Numbered from the stretch's first letter, positions 54,296 through 63,099 are shown. The stretch: 64,000 bases of DNA from an uncultured Acetobacterium sp. (GCF_963664135.1 NZ_OY760905.1:2196736-2260735); one strand, 5' to 3'. Translations and numbers: made by a program. Notes: generated by a model from the sequence alone, not told the origin.

Positions 54296-54775
54296 TTATA
54301 CAAGATCTTTTTCAACCACTTCATTCCAGTCAATCGTTCCCGGAATATTGTTTTGATCGTAATACCTTAGTTGTTTGAGCTTGCATTTTTTCAAGGAGTC
54401 TTTAAATAAAGTCTCCGCTTCGGAAAGAACATTCATTACCGCATTTTTATTTTTTTCAATGGTTTCCGGCACTAGGAATACCTTTTCAACCAAATTGGAG
54501 GGAACAAAAAAAGGCTCCGACCCTTCTATGGCTTCGAAAACATCCAATAGAGTAATCGATTCATCTGGTTTGGCCAGGGTAAAGCCACCGGTTTTTGAGG
54601 CATTCGAATCAATCAGACCACCAACCACTAACTTTCGCAAAATTTTTTTAAGATAAGAATCTGATACTTGAAGCCGCTTACTGAGAGTAATGCTTTTTAA
54701 AGGCAGTTCATCTTTTTGTGACGCCAGCATTAATAAAATGCAGACAGCCTGTTCAACACCGCTTGTTAATTTCAT
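54296..54775 (-). CDS. Rrf2-family transcriptional regulator
   Basis: 159 residues. The winged HTH is at about 5-75 (SKRLQVSDSYLKKILRKLVVGGLI), and the FTLAKP segment is typical. The three closely spaced Cys of the Fe-S regulators IscR and NsrR are missing: Cys occurs only at 11 and near 135. So it is probably not an iron-sulfur sensor and may sense a small molecule or envelope stress. AAGGATG precedes the ATG. It is co-transcribed with the YhgE/Pip gene, its likely target. Confidence 0.85.
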   Translation of the reverse strand: MKLTSGVEQAVCILLMLASQKDELPLKSITLSKRLQVSDSYLKKILRKLVVGGLIDSNASKTGGFTLAKPDESITLLDVFEAIEGSEPFFVPSNLVEKVFLVPETIEKNKNAVMNVLSEAETLFKDSLKKCKLKQLRYYDQNNIPGTIDWNEVVEKDLV

Positions 54776-54875
54776 TTCTTCACATCCTTAATTGTATTTC
54801 TGTAGATATAATACATCCATGGATATTTATTGTCAATAGAAAGTTTGTTAAATTCGCGATTTCTTTAAACCTATC

Positions 54876-54932
54876 TTGACAAAATCAGATAATCGCCTTA
54901 AAATAAAACCGACGGTCGGTTTTATTTTAAGG
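54876..54932 (+). promoter_or_regulatory. Promoter and 37-bp operator palindrome of the TetR gene
   Basis: TTGACA (54876-54881), 17 bases, TAAAAT (54899-54904). The 17-base arms CCTTAAAATAAAACCGA (54896-54912) and TCGGTTTTATTTTAAGG (54916-54932) flank CGG. The palindrome covers the -10 and the start site and ends in the ribosome site of the TetR gene, so it fits strong autorepression. Confidence 0.85.
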
Positions 54933-54942
54933 AGGAGATTTT

Positions 54943-55539
54943 ATGGCTAAATGGGAAACAAAAGAAAAGCGGGTGGATGACATCGTCAATGCAGCCGTCG
55001 CGGTTTTTCTTGATAAGGGTTATGAAGGCGCTTCCATGGAGGCGATTGCTAAAAGAGCAGAAATCAGTAAAGGTGGCTTATACCATCACTTTGGCAGCAA
55101 AGACGAAATTTTATTTTATGCCAATGAGAAATTAAACGAACCAATTTATGAATATATCCGCCTCGCTACGGAAAATCCCGACCCGGTGGCTGGGATTCGA
55201 CTTTACATCAGTAACTATGTCAGTTACTGGCTGGCTCACAAGAAGGAGCTCACCTTTTTCTTTCTAACTATGATTAAAGCCATTTCATCGCCGGAAATGT
55301 GGAAAGTCTATGAAGATTACTATAACCATATGATCGACTTTATTAAAACACTCTACGCCAGAGGTATCAGCAGCGGTCAATTGGCCGAACACAATACCCG
55401 GGCAAGCGCAATAACCCTGATGTCCGCACTGGATGGGATCTTGTCCTATCTGGTGATGAACGAAAACATCGAGCTTGATGCTGTCATCAAAGATTTTGAG
55501 GATAAATTTATCAATTCGGTATTAATTCATGAGATTTAA
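54943..55539 (+). CDS. TetR-family transcriptional regulator
   Basis: 198 residues. The N-terminal HTH has MEAIAKRAEISKGGLYHHFG followed by KDEIL, a clear TetR signature; the rest is helical and binds an unknown ligand. AAGGAGGAG precedes the ATG. It is the first gene of an operon with a flavodoxin/ferredoxin protein and surely binds the 37-bp palindrome that overlaps its own promoter. Confidence 0.93.
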   Translation: MAKWETKEKRVDDIVNAAVAVFLDKGYEGASMEAIAKRAEISKGGLYHHFGSKDEILFYANEKLNEPIYEYIRLATENPDPVAGIRLYISNYVSYWLAHKKELTFFFLTMIKAISSPEMWKVYEDYYNHMIDFIKTLYARGISSGQLAEHNTRASAITLMSALDGILSYLVMNENIELDAVIKDFEDKFINSVLIHEI

Positions 55540-55567
55540 GGTTCGATAATCAGAAAGGACTATTGAA

Positions 55568-56452
55568 ATGAAACGAATCGGAATATTTTACTTTTCAGGT
55601 ACTGGTAATACTGAAATTATTGCCAGGCTGTTATCTGAGTCATATGAACGAAAACAAATAGAAGTTGAATTATTCAGGATTGAGGATATTGTAAATCATA
55701 AAAAACCATTAGTCATCAGTGATTTTGACATGATTGGGGTGGGACATCCGGTACTGGGGTTTGGCGCTTCGGGGATTGCTGACCAATTCGCCAGAATGTT
55801 GCCCAACTGTCCGGGAAAGAAAGCTTTTGTCTTCAAAACCGCCTCTTCTCCGCACTATATTAACCAGGGGGCCTCTGCTACAGTCATTCAGACAATGGCA
55901 GAAAACGGCTATCAGGTCTTTCATAATTCGATCATCGCCATGCCCTGTAACTTGTTTATCAAATATGATGATCGGTTGAATAAACAATTGTACCAAGCGG
56001 CGGTGAAAAAAGTTGAAAAAATTGTCGTGAACACCCTTAATGAACAGGAGCAGCAACTAAAAATAAATGGTCTGTTAAGCCGATTGCTCCGGGTTCTTTA
56101 CTATGGTGAAGAACATTATGGGGCAAAATACTTTGCGAAAGGCCTGGCTGCTTCTGCTAACTGCAACCTCTGCCAAAAATGCGTTCGCGATTGCCCGACA
56201 AATAATATTTTTGAAGTGGATGGGCAAATCTGCTTTGGTGCCAATTGCATTTGGTGTATGCGCTGTATTTACGCCTGTCCCAATCAGGCCATAAAAGCCA
56301 AAAATTTGACTGGCTGTGTGTTAGACCCCTACACCGGTGGATTTAATATTGATCAACTATTAAACAACCCTCAGATTGACGGAAACTATGTCACCGAAAA
56401 ATCAAAGGGTTATTATAAGCATTTGATAAAATACTTTAACGAAGCTGAGTAA
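55568..56452 (+). CDS. EFR1-type flavodoxin/ferredoxin fusion protein
   Basis: 294 residues. The N-terminal flavodoxin fold has the FMN phosphate loop YFSGTGNTE; a helical middle part follows, and then two [4Fe-4S] motifs near 195-240, CNLCQKCVRDCP and CIWCMRCIYACP. This matches EFR1 (EF-hand-less, flavodoxin-plus-ferredoxin) family proteins of anaerobes. It should act as an electron carrier or reductase in the cytoplasm. AAAGGA precedes the ATG. It is controlled together with the TetR gene 28 bases upstream. Confidence 0.9.
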   Translation: MKRIGIFYFSGTGNTEIIARLLSESYERKQIEVELFRIEDIVNHKKPLVISDFDMIGVGHPVLGFGASGIADQFARMLPNCPGKKAFVFKTASSPHYINQGASATVIQTMAENGYQVFHNSIIAMPCNLFIKYDDRLNKQLYQAAVKKVEKIVVNTLNEQEQQLKINGLLSRLLRVLYYGEEHYGAKYFAKGLAASANCNLCQKCVRDCPTNNIFEVDGQICFGANCIWCMRCIYACPNQAIKAKNLTGCVLDPYTGGFNIDQLLNNPQIDGNYVTEKSKGYYKHLIKYFNEAE

Positions 56453-56606
56453 TTTTTTATGAAAATTCATCATCGAATTTTTGTTGCATTTAAAATTATT
56501 TATTCTAAACGAATAGGGTCTGTGATAGAATGGTTTCGTAAACTTTTGCGAAGCGCATTCATTCTTTGCTAAGGTAAAATAACACCCTAAAGGAGTGCCC
56601 CCAGTG

Positions 56607-58181
56607 ATGAAAAGAAAACTGCTGCCCTTATTACTTATCTTAGCACTGCTGTTAACCGGCTGTACAACGACTGGCTCCACCAAAGGTAATCCCGATACCC
56701 TTTCAAATGCAACGTCCACGCTGCAGAAAGAAATGGACGAGATCCAGTCCATGTTAGAAGAGATTGGAACTTCCGTCGGACGAAGCCCTGCTGGTGATGA
56801 AAAAGCCTATTCGCTGATGAATGAAAAACTCAACAGCAAGACTTATTTCTTCGATATCCTGGTATGTGATGCTGCTTCCAATGTGACCCAGGTTGCTACC
56901 AAAATGGACAGCCCCTTTATCGGTCTCAATTTAAAAAGCATCAACCGTCATCCGGAACTGTTTGTGGATACCCCGGCAATGGTCATTAAGGCCAACACCG
57001 CCACCGATGATACACCCTATCTCTACGCTTCAGTTCCCATCAAAAACGGGGGCTGGGTGATTGCCTACATTGACCCCTATACCTTTGGTGCTGAACTAAG
57101 CAAGCTTGCCATCGGACAGAATCTGGAGCTTGGCGTCATTGACACCAACGGAACCAATGTCTACACCAGCAATATGACCGAAATCGGCAAGAATATTTTG
57201 ACCGATCCAATTTACAGCAGTTTTGTTGAACTTCAGACCCTGATTAAAAATAAAATGATCCCTGATGCCCAGGGCGAAGGAAGCTATTCCTATAATGCCG
57301 CTGGTACCAACGAGCCAGTTCGAAAAGAAGTAAAATGGGACACCGTAAAGGCCTTTGACTCCGAGCTGCGGATTTATGTCAATACCGAACCCGGTGTCAA
57401 AAAAACGGCTACGACCGATGGTGAACTGCGCCAGTTTAACGCCGAGGAGTTGTCCTGGTTGGACACGGCCAGTAACTTTATCTATGATGAATTTACAAAT
57501 CTTGAAACGCTCACTAAAACGGCGGTAACCGCCTATCAACAATCTGGTGAAAACAGCGAAACCTTCGCAAGCGCGTTGGCCGCCATCTCAAAGGATAGTC
57601 CGATCGCCAAGAATGTGGTCTTTGTCAATAATGAAAATATGATAACCAGTGCCTATCCCACCTATTTTAAGGGTATTTCCTTTGATCTTTATGACAAAAA
57701 CATTCCGGCCATCAGCCTGAATAAACAGCCTTTTATCACCGAATTGACCTTTGCCGATCATCAGTCTCCGGCGACGCAGCTTTTGGCTTTTGTCACTCCT
57801 GTGGAGAAGGATGGACAGATTGCCGGATATATTGTGGCTCAGGTGCGGCTCTATGATTTTGCTGCCTATCTGACCAATCTGGAAAGTATTGGCGAAAACA
57901 TCAACTTCATGCTGGTCAACAGCGACGGCACCATTTTGTATGATGGCGACATCACCGAGATTGGTATGAACACCTATGAAGACGACCTTTACTCAGAAGG
58001 AACCCTCAGTGACTATATTCAAAATGAATTCAAGCCCAATCGGGAAGGACAGTCCCAATACGAATTCTATGGCGCCGGGATGACGGAAATCATTCCCAAA
58101 CGGGTTGTCTGGAAAACCATGACCTTCATGTGGAACGACTTTAAACTCAGCATGAATTCGGAGTGGAAGCCAGCGAAGTAA
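56607..58181 (+). CDS. Lipoprotein with two Cache-like sensor domains
   Basis: 524 residues. The signal peptide ends in the lipobox ALLLTGC. A short coiled coil (TLQKEMDEIQSMLEEIG) and two similar domains follow: 60-270 (FFDILVCDAASNVTQVATKM, with VASVPIKNGGWVIAYIDP-like strand, here YASVPIKNGGWVIAYI) and 300-520 (VVFVNNENMITSAYP, YIVAQVRLYDFA). Each has the Cache fold pattern and the ending NSDGTILYD or DTNGTNVYT. No kinase, cyclase or chemotaxis domain is attached, so it must pass its signal to another protein or bind a ligand for uptake. The start is ATG 56607 behind AAAGGAG. Confidence 0.8.
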   Translation: MKRKLLPLLLILALLLTGCTTTGSTKGNPDTLSNATSTLQKEMDEIQSMLEEIGTSVGRSPAGDEKAYSLMNEKLNSKTYFFDILVCDAASNVTQVATKMDSPFIGLNLKSINRHPELFVDTPAMVIKANTATDDTPYLYASVPIKNGGWVIAYIDPYTFGAELSKLAIGQNLELGVIDTNGTNVYTSNMTEIGKNILTDPIYSSFVELQTLIKNKMIPDAQGEGSYSYNAAGTNEPVRKEVKWDTVKAFDSELRIYVNTEPGVKKTATTDGELRQFNAEELSWLDTASNFIYDEFTNLETLTKTAVTAYQQSGENSETFASALAAISKDSPIAKNVVFVNNENMITSAYPTYFKGISFDLYDKNIPAISLNKQPFITELTFADHQSPATQLLAFVTPVEKDGQIAGYIVAQVRLYDFAAYLTNLESIGENINFMLVNSDGTILYDGDITEIGMNTYEDDLYSEGTLSDYIQNEFKPNREGQSQYEFYGAGMTEIIPKRVVWKTMTFMWNDFKLSMNSEWKPAK

Positions 58182-58266
58182 AAATAATATCACCCCTTTT
58201 TTAAGTTTTTCCATTTTACTATCTAAAACAAAAATGGTCTGCTTCACTAATATTCTGATACGATCT

Positions 58267-58309
58267 CAGCCCACCAGTTGATTAAGTCATTCAATTGGTG
58301 GGCTGTTTT
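58267..58309 (+). terminator. Terminator of the Cache lipoprotein gene
   Basis: CAGCCCACCA plus TTGA (58267-58281) pairs with TCAA plus TGGTGGGCTG (58291-58305) with one G-T pair, followed by TTTT. It lies 86 bases after the stop codon. Confidence 0.82.
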
Positions 58310-58329
58310 CTGTAGAAATTTCAGCTCGT

Positions 58330-58396
58330 ATGGAAAGTTAGCTTGACATTGTCTGTTAATCATGATATCTTGTAAATGGAAAGCACACTTTCCATT
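58330..58396 (+). promoter_or_regulatory. Promoter and operator of the second XRE module
   Basis: TTGACA (58343-58348), 17 bases, TATCTT (58366-58371). Right after the -10 lies a perfect palindrome with arms AATGGAAAG (58375-58383) and CTTTCCATT (58388-58396) around CACA; a further ATGGAAAG half-site is at 58330-58337, just before the -35. This fits autoregulation by the XRE protein. Confidence 0.8.
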
Positions 58397-58418
58397 CTTT
58401 TGATAGCGAGGTAATACT

Positions 58419-58625
58419 TTGAAAAACAGATTGGAAGAAATACGCCGGCAACGGGGCATCAAGCAGGAAGAACTGGCCACTGCTTTAGAGGTATCCCGAC
58501 AAACGATTGGCTCTCTCGAAAATGGGAGATATAACCCATCGATTTTATTAGCTTTTAAAATCGCTCTCTATTTTGATATGACAATTGAAGAAATATTTAT
58601 TTATGAGGAGGAAAAACCATGTTAA
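58419..58625 (+). CDS. XRE-family transcriptional regulator (small)
   Basis: 68 residues, a single HTH domain, LATALEVSRQTIGSLENG, with recognition helix SRQTIGSLEN. Similar to the protein at 29352-29558 along its whole length. The start is TTG at 58419 with GAGGTAA upstream. Its stop codon overlaps the next gene by seven bases. It is expected to repress its own operon through the ATGGAAAG sites. Confidence 0.9.
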   Translation: MKNRLEEIRRQRGIKQEELATALEVSRQTIGSLENGRYNPSILLAFKIALYFDMTIEEIFIYEEEKPC

Positions 58626-59035
58626 AAAAACGGTCATTTTATGTTGTCATGCTGATTATCGGTGTTGGCTGCATTGGCACAAGCTTCTTTTTTAATGATG
58701 CCATTACGAAGCCCATCGCTGGTAGCTTAATCGGAATCGGTGCTGGTTTCATTGGGATGAGCATTGCAAATCTGATCATGAAGCATATGGAACGCAAAAA
58801 TCCTGCCCTTGAAAAACAGTCCCAAATCGATTTTAACGATGAACGAAACATCGCAATTCGTAATCGGGCAAAGGCTGAAGCCGGGGACATCACCCAGTGG
58901 TTGATTATGGGTATCGCCTATATTACTATCCTTATATCCGCACCTTTATGGGTTACCCTGGCGGTGGTGATCGTGTTTCTTATTTACCATTTTATTGGTC
59001 TTTATTTAATCAGCAAATATCAAAAGGAAATGTGA
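58619..59035 (+). CDS. Four-helix membrane protein, DUF2178-like
   Basis: 138 residues, helices at about 6-24, 30-52, 88-106 and 108-128; between the pairs lies NDERNIAIRNRAKAEAGD. It matches the membrane protein of the other XRE module in both plan and motif. Its ATG lies inside the 3' end of the regulator gene, with GAGGAGG upstream, so the two are translationally coupled. Function unknown. Confidence 0.78.
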   Translation: MLKKRSFYVVMLIIGVGCIGTSFFFNDAITKPIAGSLIGIGAGFIGMSIANLIMKHMERKNPALEKQSQIDFNDERNIAIRNRAKAEAGDITQWLIMGIAYITILISAPLWVTLAVVIVFLIYHFIGLYLISKYQKEM

Positions 59036-59090
59036 TGATTCCGTGACTGCTATTTCTGGCAAGGCGAGTGTTATTAAAACAATCCCTTAT

Positions 59091-59146
59091 CAAAAACAAA
59101 AGCCGGTTCAAAGACGTCAGAGTTATTCTTCCGCTTTGAACCGGCT
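59091..59146 (-). terminator. Terminator of the AraC-type gene
   Basis: AGCCGGTTCAAAG (59101-59113) pairs perfectly with CTTTGAACCGGCT (59134-59146). The minus strand then reads TTTTGTTTTT, so it ends the AraC-type gene; the plus strand has no T-run. Confidence 0.88.
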
Positions 59147-59165
59147 TGGCTGGTGTTGGATCAGA

Positions 59166-60107
59166 CTAGATTTTGTTAATGGTTTTAACCGGATAGGCTT
59201 CAATATACCCTCGATAGCCCATGGGGATTAACTGAAATCGCGGTGCTGCTTCCGGTGCCCACTGGTAGCCGTAAACGGTTGGATCAAACCGTTTAATATG
59301 CTCCCAGATCGCATTAATTTCGGCCATAAAATCGGTATCATCATAGGGTTCACCTTGAAACACCATCATCGTGGTGGGAGGCAGCTCAATTAGCTCATAA
59401 CCGTCGGGAATAACATTGGCATAATCCAGAGGAACTTCCACCCCCTGGACATACTGAGATGTGCCTTCCCGGATCAGATGCTTGGGCAGCCACATCCCGA
59501 TGGGTTCATACAGGGCTTCTTTGACACTGGTGAGCACCGACCAGATCCCGCAGCCGACTTCTTCACAATAACCAAAATACTCGGTTGCTTTGATGCCACG
59601 TTTTAAAAGCAGCTTCCGGGCGGGTCGTTCAATCACCTGGACAAACACGGTACGGGAATTTTGCTGTTCATTCATTAATTGCTCATTCATTTTTTTCTCG
59701 CTCATTTTTTTCTCTCCTTTATGCATGGACTGGTAGGTATCGAAAACTTTCTGCGGCATAAACAATTGGATTGGCGGGGTCTGCCGGCCATATTTGCTGG
59801 GCGCCATCCCGAATTCCCGGGAAAATGCTCGGGTAAAACCTTCATGGGAATCGAAGACAAAGTCCATCGCCACATCCACAATCTTCATCTCACCATCCCG
59901 GAGCAAAAGCGCCGCCTCGGTGAGCCGCAACGCCCGGATATAATCGAAGGGGGCTTTTCCAACCACTTCTTTAAACAGCCGTGCTGCATGCCATGGCGAA
60001 TATCCTGCCGCATTAGCTAGTTCTTTTAAAGTAATCTTCCGGTTTAAATTGGTTTCGATATAATCCTGCATCCGCTGTACGGATTGAAGAATCTGTGCCT
60101 CTTCCAT
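59166..60107 (-). CDS. AraC-family regulator with GyrI-like effector domain
   Basis: 313 residues. The N-terminal AraC DNA-binding domain has two HTH parts (ITLKELANAAGYSPWHAARLF and IVDVAMDFVFDSHEGFTRAF, cut here to VAMDFVFDSHEGF). After a Lys/Glu/Met-rich linker with repeated MNEQ, the C-terminal part (about 150-310) is a GyrI-like/effector-binding barrel with the conserved PPTTMMVFQGEPY. This is the Rob/SoxS-like architecture that senses hydrophobic drugs. The start at 60107 follows GGGAGG; the GTG at 60116 lies inside that site. No target gene is adjacent. Confidence 0.9.
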   Translation of the reverse strand: MEEAQILQSVQRMQDYIETNLNRKITLKELANAAGYSPWHAARLFKEVVGKAPFDYIRALRLTEAALLLRDGEMKIVDVAMDFVFDSHEGFTRAFSREFGMAPSKYGRQTPPIQLFMPQKVFDTYQSMHKGEKKMSEKKMNEQLMNEQQNSRTVFVQVIERPARKLLLKRGIKATEYFGYCEEVGCGIWSVLTSVKEALYEPIGMWLPKHLIREGTSQYVQGVEVPLDYANVIPDGYELIELPPTTMMVFQGEPYDDTDFMAEINAIWEHIKRFDPTVYGYQWAPEAAPRFQLIPMGYRGYIEAYPVKTINKI

Positions 60108-60362
60108 TTTTCTCACCTCCCTTATCTTTATTCTAGACCATCAAGGAACACATTGCTTGACTGCCCTTGCTAAAGTATCAAGACTATTAAAATATTTTTC
60201 ATGTCGATCGGTCTGATAATTTCTAAAAATACGGAGCCCCAACCAGCTTTATAACCAATGCCAACCATAACGGATTTGCTTATTTCTTATCAAATTGACT
60301 TGACCTGTCTATGATATGGTGATAAATTTTAATAAACAGCATATGAATTTGGAGGTTACTCA

Positions 60363-60794
60363 ATGGAATGGAGTCAAAATTTCGAACAAAACAATGAGCC
60401 GACACTGGATGACATGATCCGATTCGTCAACAATCCTCTCTGGGTTGAACTTCAGAGCTTTATTGAGGACGTTTATCAAATCAAACCGATCATGAATTAC
60501 AGCCGCTGTTCTGCCCAGAAGGGCTGGAACCTGAAGTATCGCAAAAGCGGAAAATCCCTTTGTGTCCTCTACCCCATGGATAATTATTTTATCGCTCTGG
60601 TAGTAATCGGAGACAAGGAACTGACCGAAACTGAAGCGTATCTTCCCCAGGCAAGTAGCGAAATTCAAGCCCTGTTTGCCAAAACCCGCTTTGCGGCCGG
60701 CGGCCGATGGCTGATGATCCCGGTCACATCGGAAAGGATTTTAGACGATGTGAAGAATCTGATTCAAATCCGGGTCAAACCAAAACTGCGTTAA
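60363..60794 (+). CDS. DUF3788 family protein
   Basis: 143 residues, soluble, one domain. MNYSRCSAQKGWNLKYRKSG, here RCSAQKGWNLKYRKSGKSLC, and GGRWLMIPV are typical of DUF3788 proteins, which often accompany AraC/GyrI-like regulators and may bind small molecules. GGAGG precedes the ATG. A candidate promoter TTGACC (60300-60305), 17 bases, TAAATT precedes it. Function unknown. Confidence 0.8.
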   Translation: MEWSQNFEQNNEPTLDDMIRFVNNPLWVELQSFIEDVYQIKPIMNYSRCSAQKGWNLKYRKSGKSLCVLYPMDNYFIALVVIGDKELTETEAYLPQASSEIQALFAKTRFAAGGRWLMIPVTSERILDDVKNLIQIRVKPKLR

Positions 60795-60936
60795 ATTTTA
60801 CTCGTGAAAGAAATGAAATCAGCGCTGCAACTTGGATTTTTAGAGGAATAAAGCGCGCCGTTGTCTGGCAACTTCGGCGTACTGACATCCACTATTCCGA
60901 AGGATCGTCATTATCTTCTCAATTTTTGCACCATTG

Positions 60937-62370
60937 TCAAACCTTTTTCCACTTAAACTCGTTCACTACCTGAGCGATGCCGGCAATGCCTTCTTCAATC
61001 GCCCTTAAATCGGTGTTGCCATATCCCAGCACTAACGCCTGGTCACCGGCTTTTTTTGCATGCCCAGAATTTCCGTCATCATTCCGAAAATAATCTCCCA
61101 GGGTCGTCACAACAATCTGTTTTTCGTTCAGAGCTTTCCTGAGTTCTTCATCAAACACAATCGACTTAAACGTTGCAACAAGATGCATCCCGGATCGGGT
61201 TCCGGTTACGGAAACATCCTCACCAAATTTTTCTTTTAGACAGGCTTCCAGATGATTGCGCCGTTTTAAATAAATCCCTTTCATTTTCCGGATATGCTGG
61301 GTCAGGTATCCCGCTTCGATAAATTTAGCCAGGGTTAGCTGCTCAAGCACCGGCGAATGAATATCCGCCACATATTTTTCGTTCTGCATTTCCGCCACCA
61401 GACATTCCGGCAGCACCAGATAGCCCATTCGCAATGCCGGTGAGAGAATCTTCGAAAAAGTCCCCACGTAAATGACCCGATCCGGATCAAGATTCTGGAG
61501 CGACTGAATCGGATTGCCTTCATACCGGAACTCACTATCATAATCATCTTCCACAATCAGGCAGTTGTGCTTTCGGGCGTACTCGATCAGTTCAATCCGT
61601 CGTTTGATGGACAACACCACGCCGGTGGGAAACTGATGGCTGGGCGTTGTAAAAATCAGCTTTGGCGGTTTTTCCGGCAGCGCCGCTGTCACAATCCCGT
61701 TTTCATCAACCGAGATCGTCTTTATTTTGATCCCGCAACTGCTCAACGTATAGACAATCCCCTGGCTGATGGGATTTTCAACCAGAACCTCCTCGTCTTT
61801 TCCCACCATCCGGGATAGCAGGCTGAACGCCTGAGCCGCACCATTAACAATCATAATGTTTTCTGGCCGACTGCTAACGCCACGCACCCGCTTTAAATAA
61901 ATCGACAGCTGATTTCTTAGGGTCTGCATTCCAAAACTGTTCTGATAATCCAGACTTCTGCCCTCCAGGGTTTCGGTCACGGTCTTGTAGATTTGCCCCC
62001 ATCTTTTAATCGGGATAGTATTTAAATCTGGAACTCCGGTACGAAAGTTTACCCGCTTTGAAGGAAACAACAAATCGTCGCTCTGCATTTCTTTGTCTGG
62101 AGATGCGGTTTCTTTTCGCTCAAAACAGATCCCGTCACTGACATAGGTGCCGGAACCTTCCTTTGCATAAAGATATCCCTCTGCCCAAAGCTGTTCATAG
62201 GCTTCCATCACCACATTGCGTGAGACCGAAAGAAATTCGGAAAGCCCCCTGGTGGACGGCAACTTTTCATCCGCTTTTAGCTCCCCGGAAAAAATGGATT
62301 CCTTTAGTTCATGATAAATTTGTTCCGCTAAGGATTCCTCCTGGTTTTGGTTTAAATTAATATGCAGCAT
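60937..62370 (-). CDS. MocR/PdxR-type regulator (GntR HTH plus aminotransferase fold)
   Basis: 477 residues. The N-terminal GntR winged helix is at about 10-80 (EKLPSTRGLSEFLSVSRNVV). The rest is a fold-type I aminotransferase domain with VNGAAQAFSLL, VEDDYDSEFRY and the PLP Lys in YVGTFSKILSPALRMGY. MocR proteins sense PLP or amino compounds and often control a divergent neighbour. GGGGAG precedes the ATG. It is divergent from the LysE-type exporter gene, with 123 bases between the starts, so that exporter is its probable target. Confidence 0.92.
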   Translation of the reverse strand: MLHINLNQNQEESLAEQIYHELKESIFSGELKADEKLPSTRGLSEFLSVSRNVVMEAYEQLWAEGYLYAKEGSGTYVSDGICFERKETASPDKEMQSDDLLFPSKRVNFRTGVPDLNTIPIKRWGQIYKTVTETLEGRSLDYQNSFGMQTLRNQLSIYLKRVRGVSSRPENIMIVNGAAQAFSLLSRMVGKDEEVLVENPISQGIVYTLSSCGIKIKTISVDENGIVTAALPEKPPKLIFTTPSHQFPTGVVLSIKRRIELIEYARKHNCLIVEDDYDSEFRYEGNPIQSLQNLDPDRVIYVGTFSKILSPALRMGYLVLPECLVAEMQNEKYVADIHSPVLEQLTLAKFIEAGYLTQHIRKMKGIYLKRRNHLEACLKEKFGEDVSVTGTRSGMHLVATFKSIVFDEELRKALNEKQIVVTTLGDYFRNDDGNSGHAKKAGDQALVLGYGNTDLRAIEEGIAGIAQVVNEFKWKKV

Positions 62371-62381
62371 CGGTTCTCCCC

Positions 62382-62431
62382 AAAGTGGTTTGGATTTTTA
62401 AGCTAGAAATGGTTCTTATTATCGCCACTTT
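62382..62431. promoter_or_regulatory. Inverted AAAGTGG boxes between MocR and LysE genes
   Basis: AAAGTGG (62382-62388) and CCACTTT (62425-62431) form an inverted pair with a 36-base gap in the divergent promoter region. MocR proteins bind widely spaced repeats, so this is a reasonable operator candidate. Confidence 0.4.
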
Positions 62432-62493
62432 ATTCTGCTACGATTATAACACAACCGCGTATTTTAAAAAATCAAAACCATGGAGGCTCTAAA

Positions 62494-63099
62494 ATGATCA
62501 CCACTACTTTTTTTCTCGCTTCACTGATTGTCATTCTACTTCCCGGAAGCGGCGTTCTTTATACTGTTTCAATCGGTCTGACCGGAAGTCGTAAAGACAG
62601 TTTCTTTGCCGCCCTGGGCTGCACTCTCGGGATTATCCCCCATCTGGCCGTCGCCATTCTGGGACTTTTATTCATCCGGGAAATGAATTCAGCTGCCTTT
62701 AACCTGATCAAATGGGTCGGCGCTTGCTACCTGTTGTATCTTGGCCTGGGGATGATCCGGTCAAAAGCTGGCTTGACAGCAAATGAAGCAACCACTTCAG
62801 CGACGCCGTTTGCGATTATTTCAAAGGCCATCCTTATCAATCTGCTAAACCCCAAGCTGACGCTATTCCTTTTTTCATACCTGCCCCAATTCATCGTCAG
62901 CGGCAAAAATGCCACCATCCAAGGTCTGCAGCTTGGTCTTTTCTTTATGCTGCTGACGTTAATTGTTTTTATCCTCTATGGGATTCTGGCTGGCAGCTTT
63001 AGTGTGTTTTTAAAGCAGTCTCCCAAAACTTTTCTGCGGATTCAGCAGGGTTTTGGAGCCATTTTTATTGTTTTTGCAGTGCAGTTGGCGTTGTTTTGA
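62494..63099 (+). CDS. LysE-family amino acid exporter
   Basis: 201 residues with six membrane helices. The N-terminal LPGSGVLYTVSIGLTGSRKDSFFAALG block, cut here to LPGSGVLYTVSIGLTGSRKD, and NLLNPKLTLFLFSYLPQF match RhtB/LysE translocators, which export amino acids or related metabolites. GGAGG precedes the ATG. It is divergent from the MocR-type regulator. The substrate is unknown. Confidence 0.92.
   Translation: MITTTFFLASLIVILLPGSGVLYTVSIGLTGSRKDSFFAALGCTLGIIPHLAVAILGLLFIREMNSAAFNLIKWVGACYLLYLGLGMIRSKAGLTANEATTSATPFAIISKAILINLLNPKLTLFLFSYLPQFIVSGKNATIQGLQLGLFFMLLTLIVFILYGILAGSFSVFLKQSPKTFLRIQQGFGAIFIVFAVQLALF

Noticed and set aside
54896-54932. The TetR protein at 54943 as regulator of the ABC exporter at 46635-48374
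   Set aside because: The palindromes differ (ACCGA-CGG-TCGGT core against ATACCG-GTA-CGGTAT), and the genes are six kb apart with other units between.
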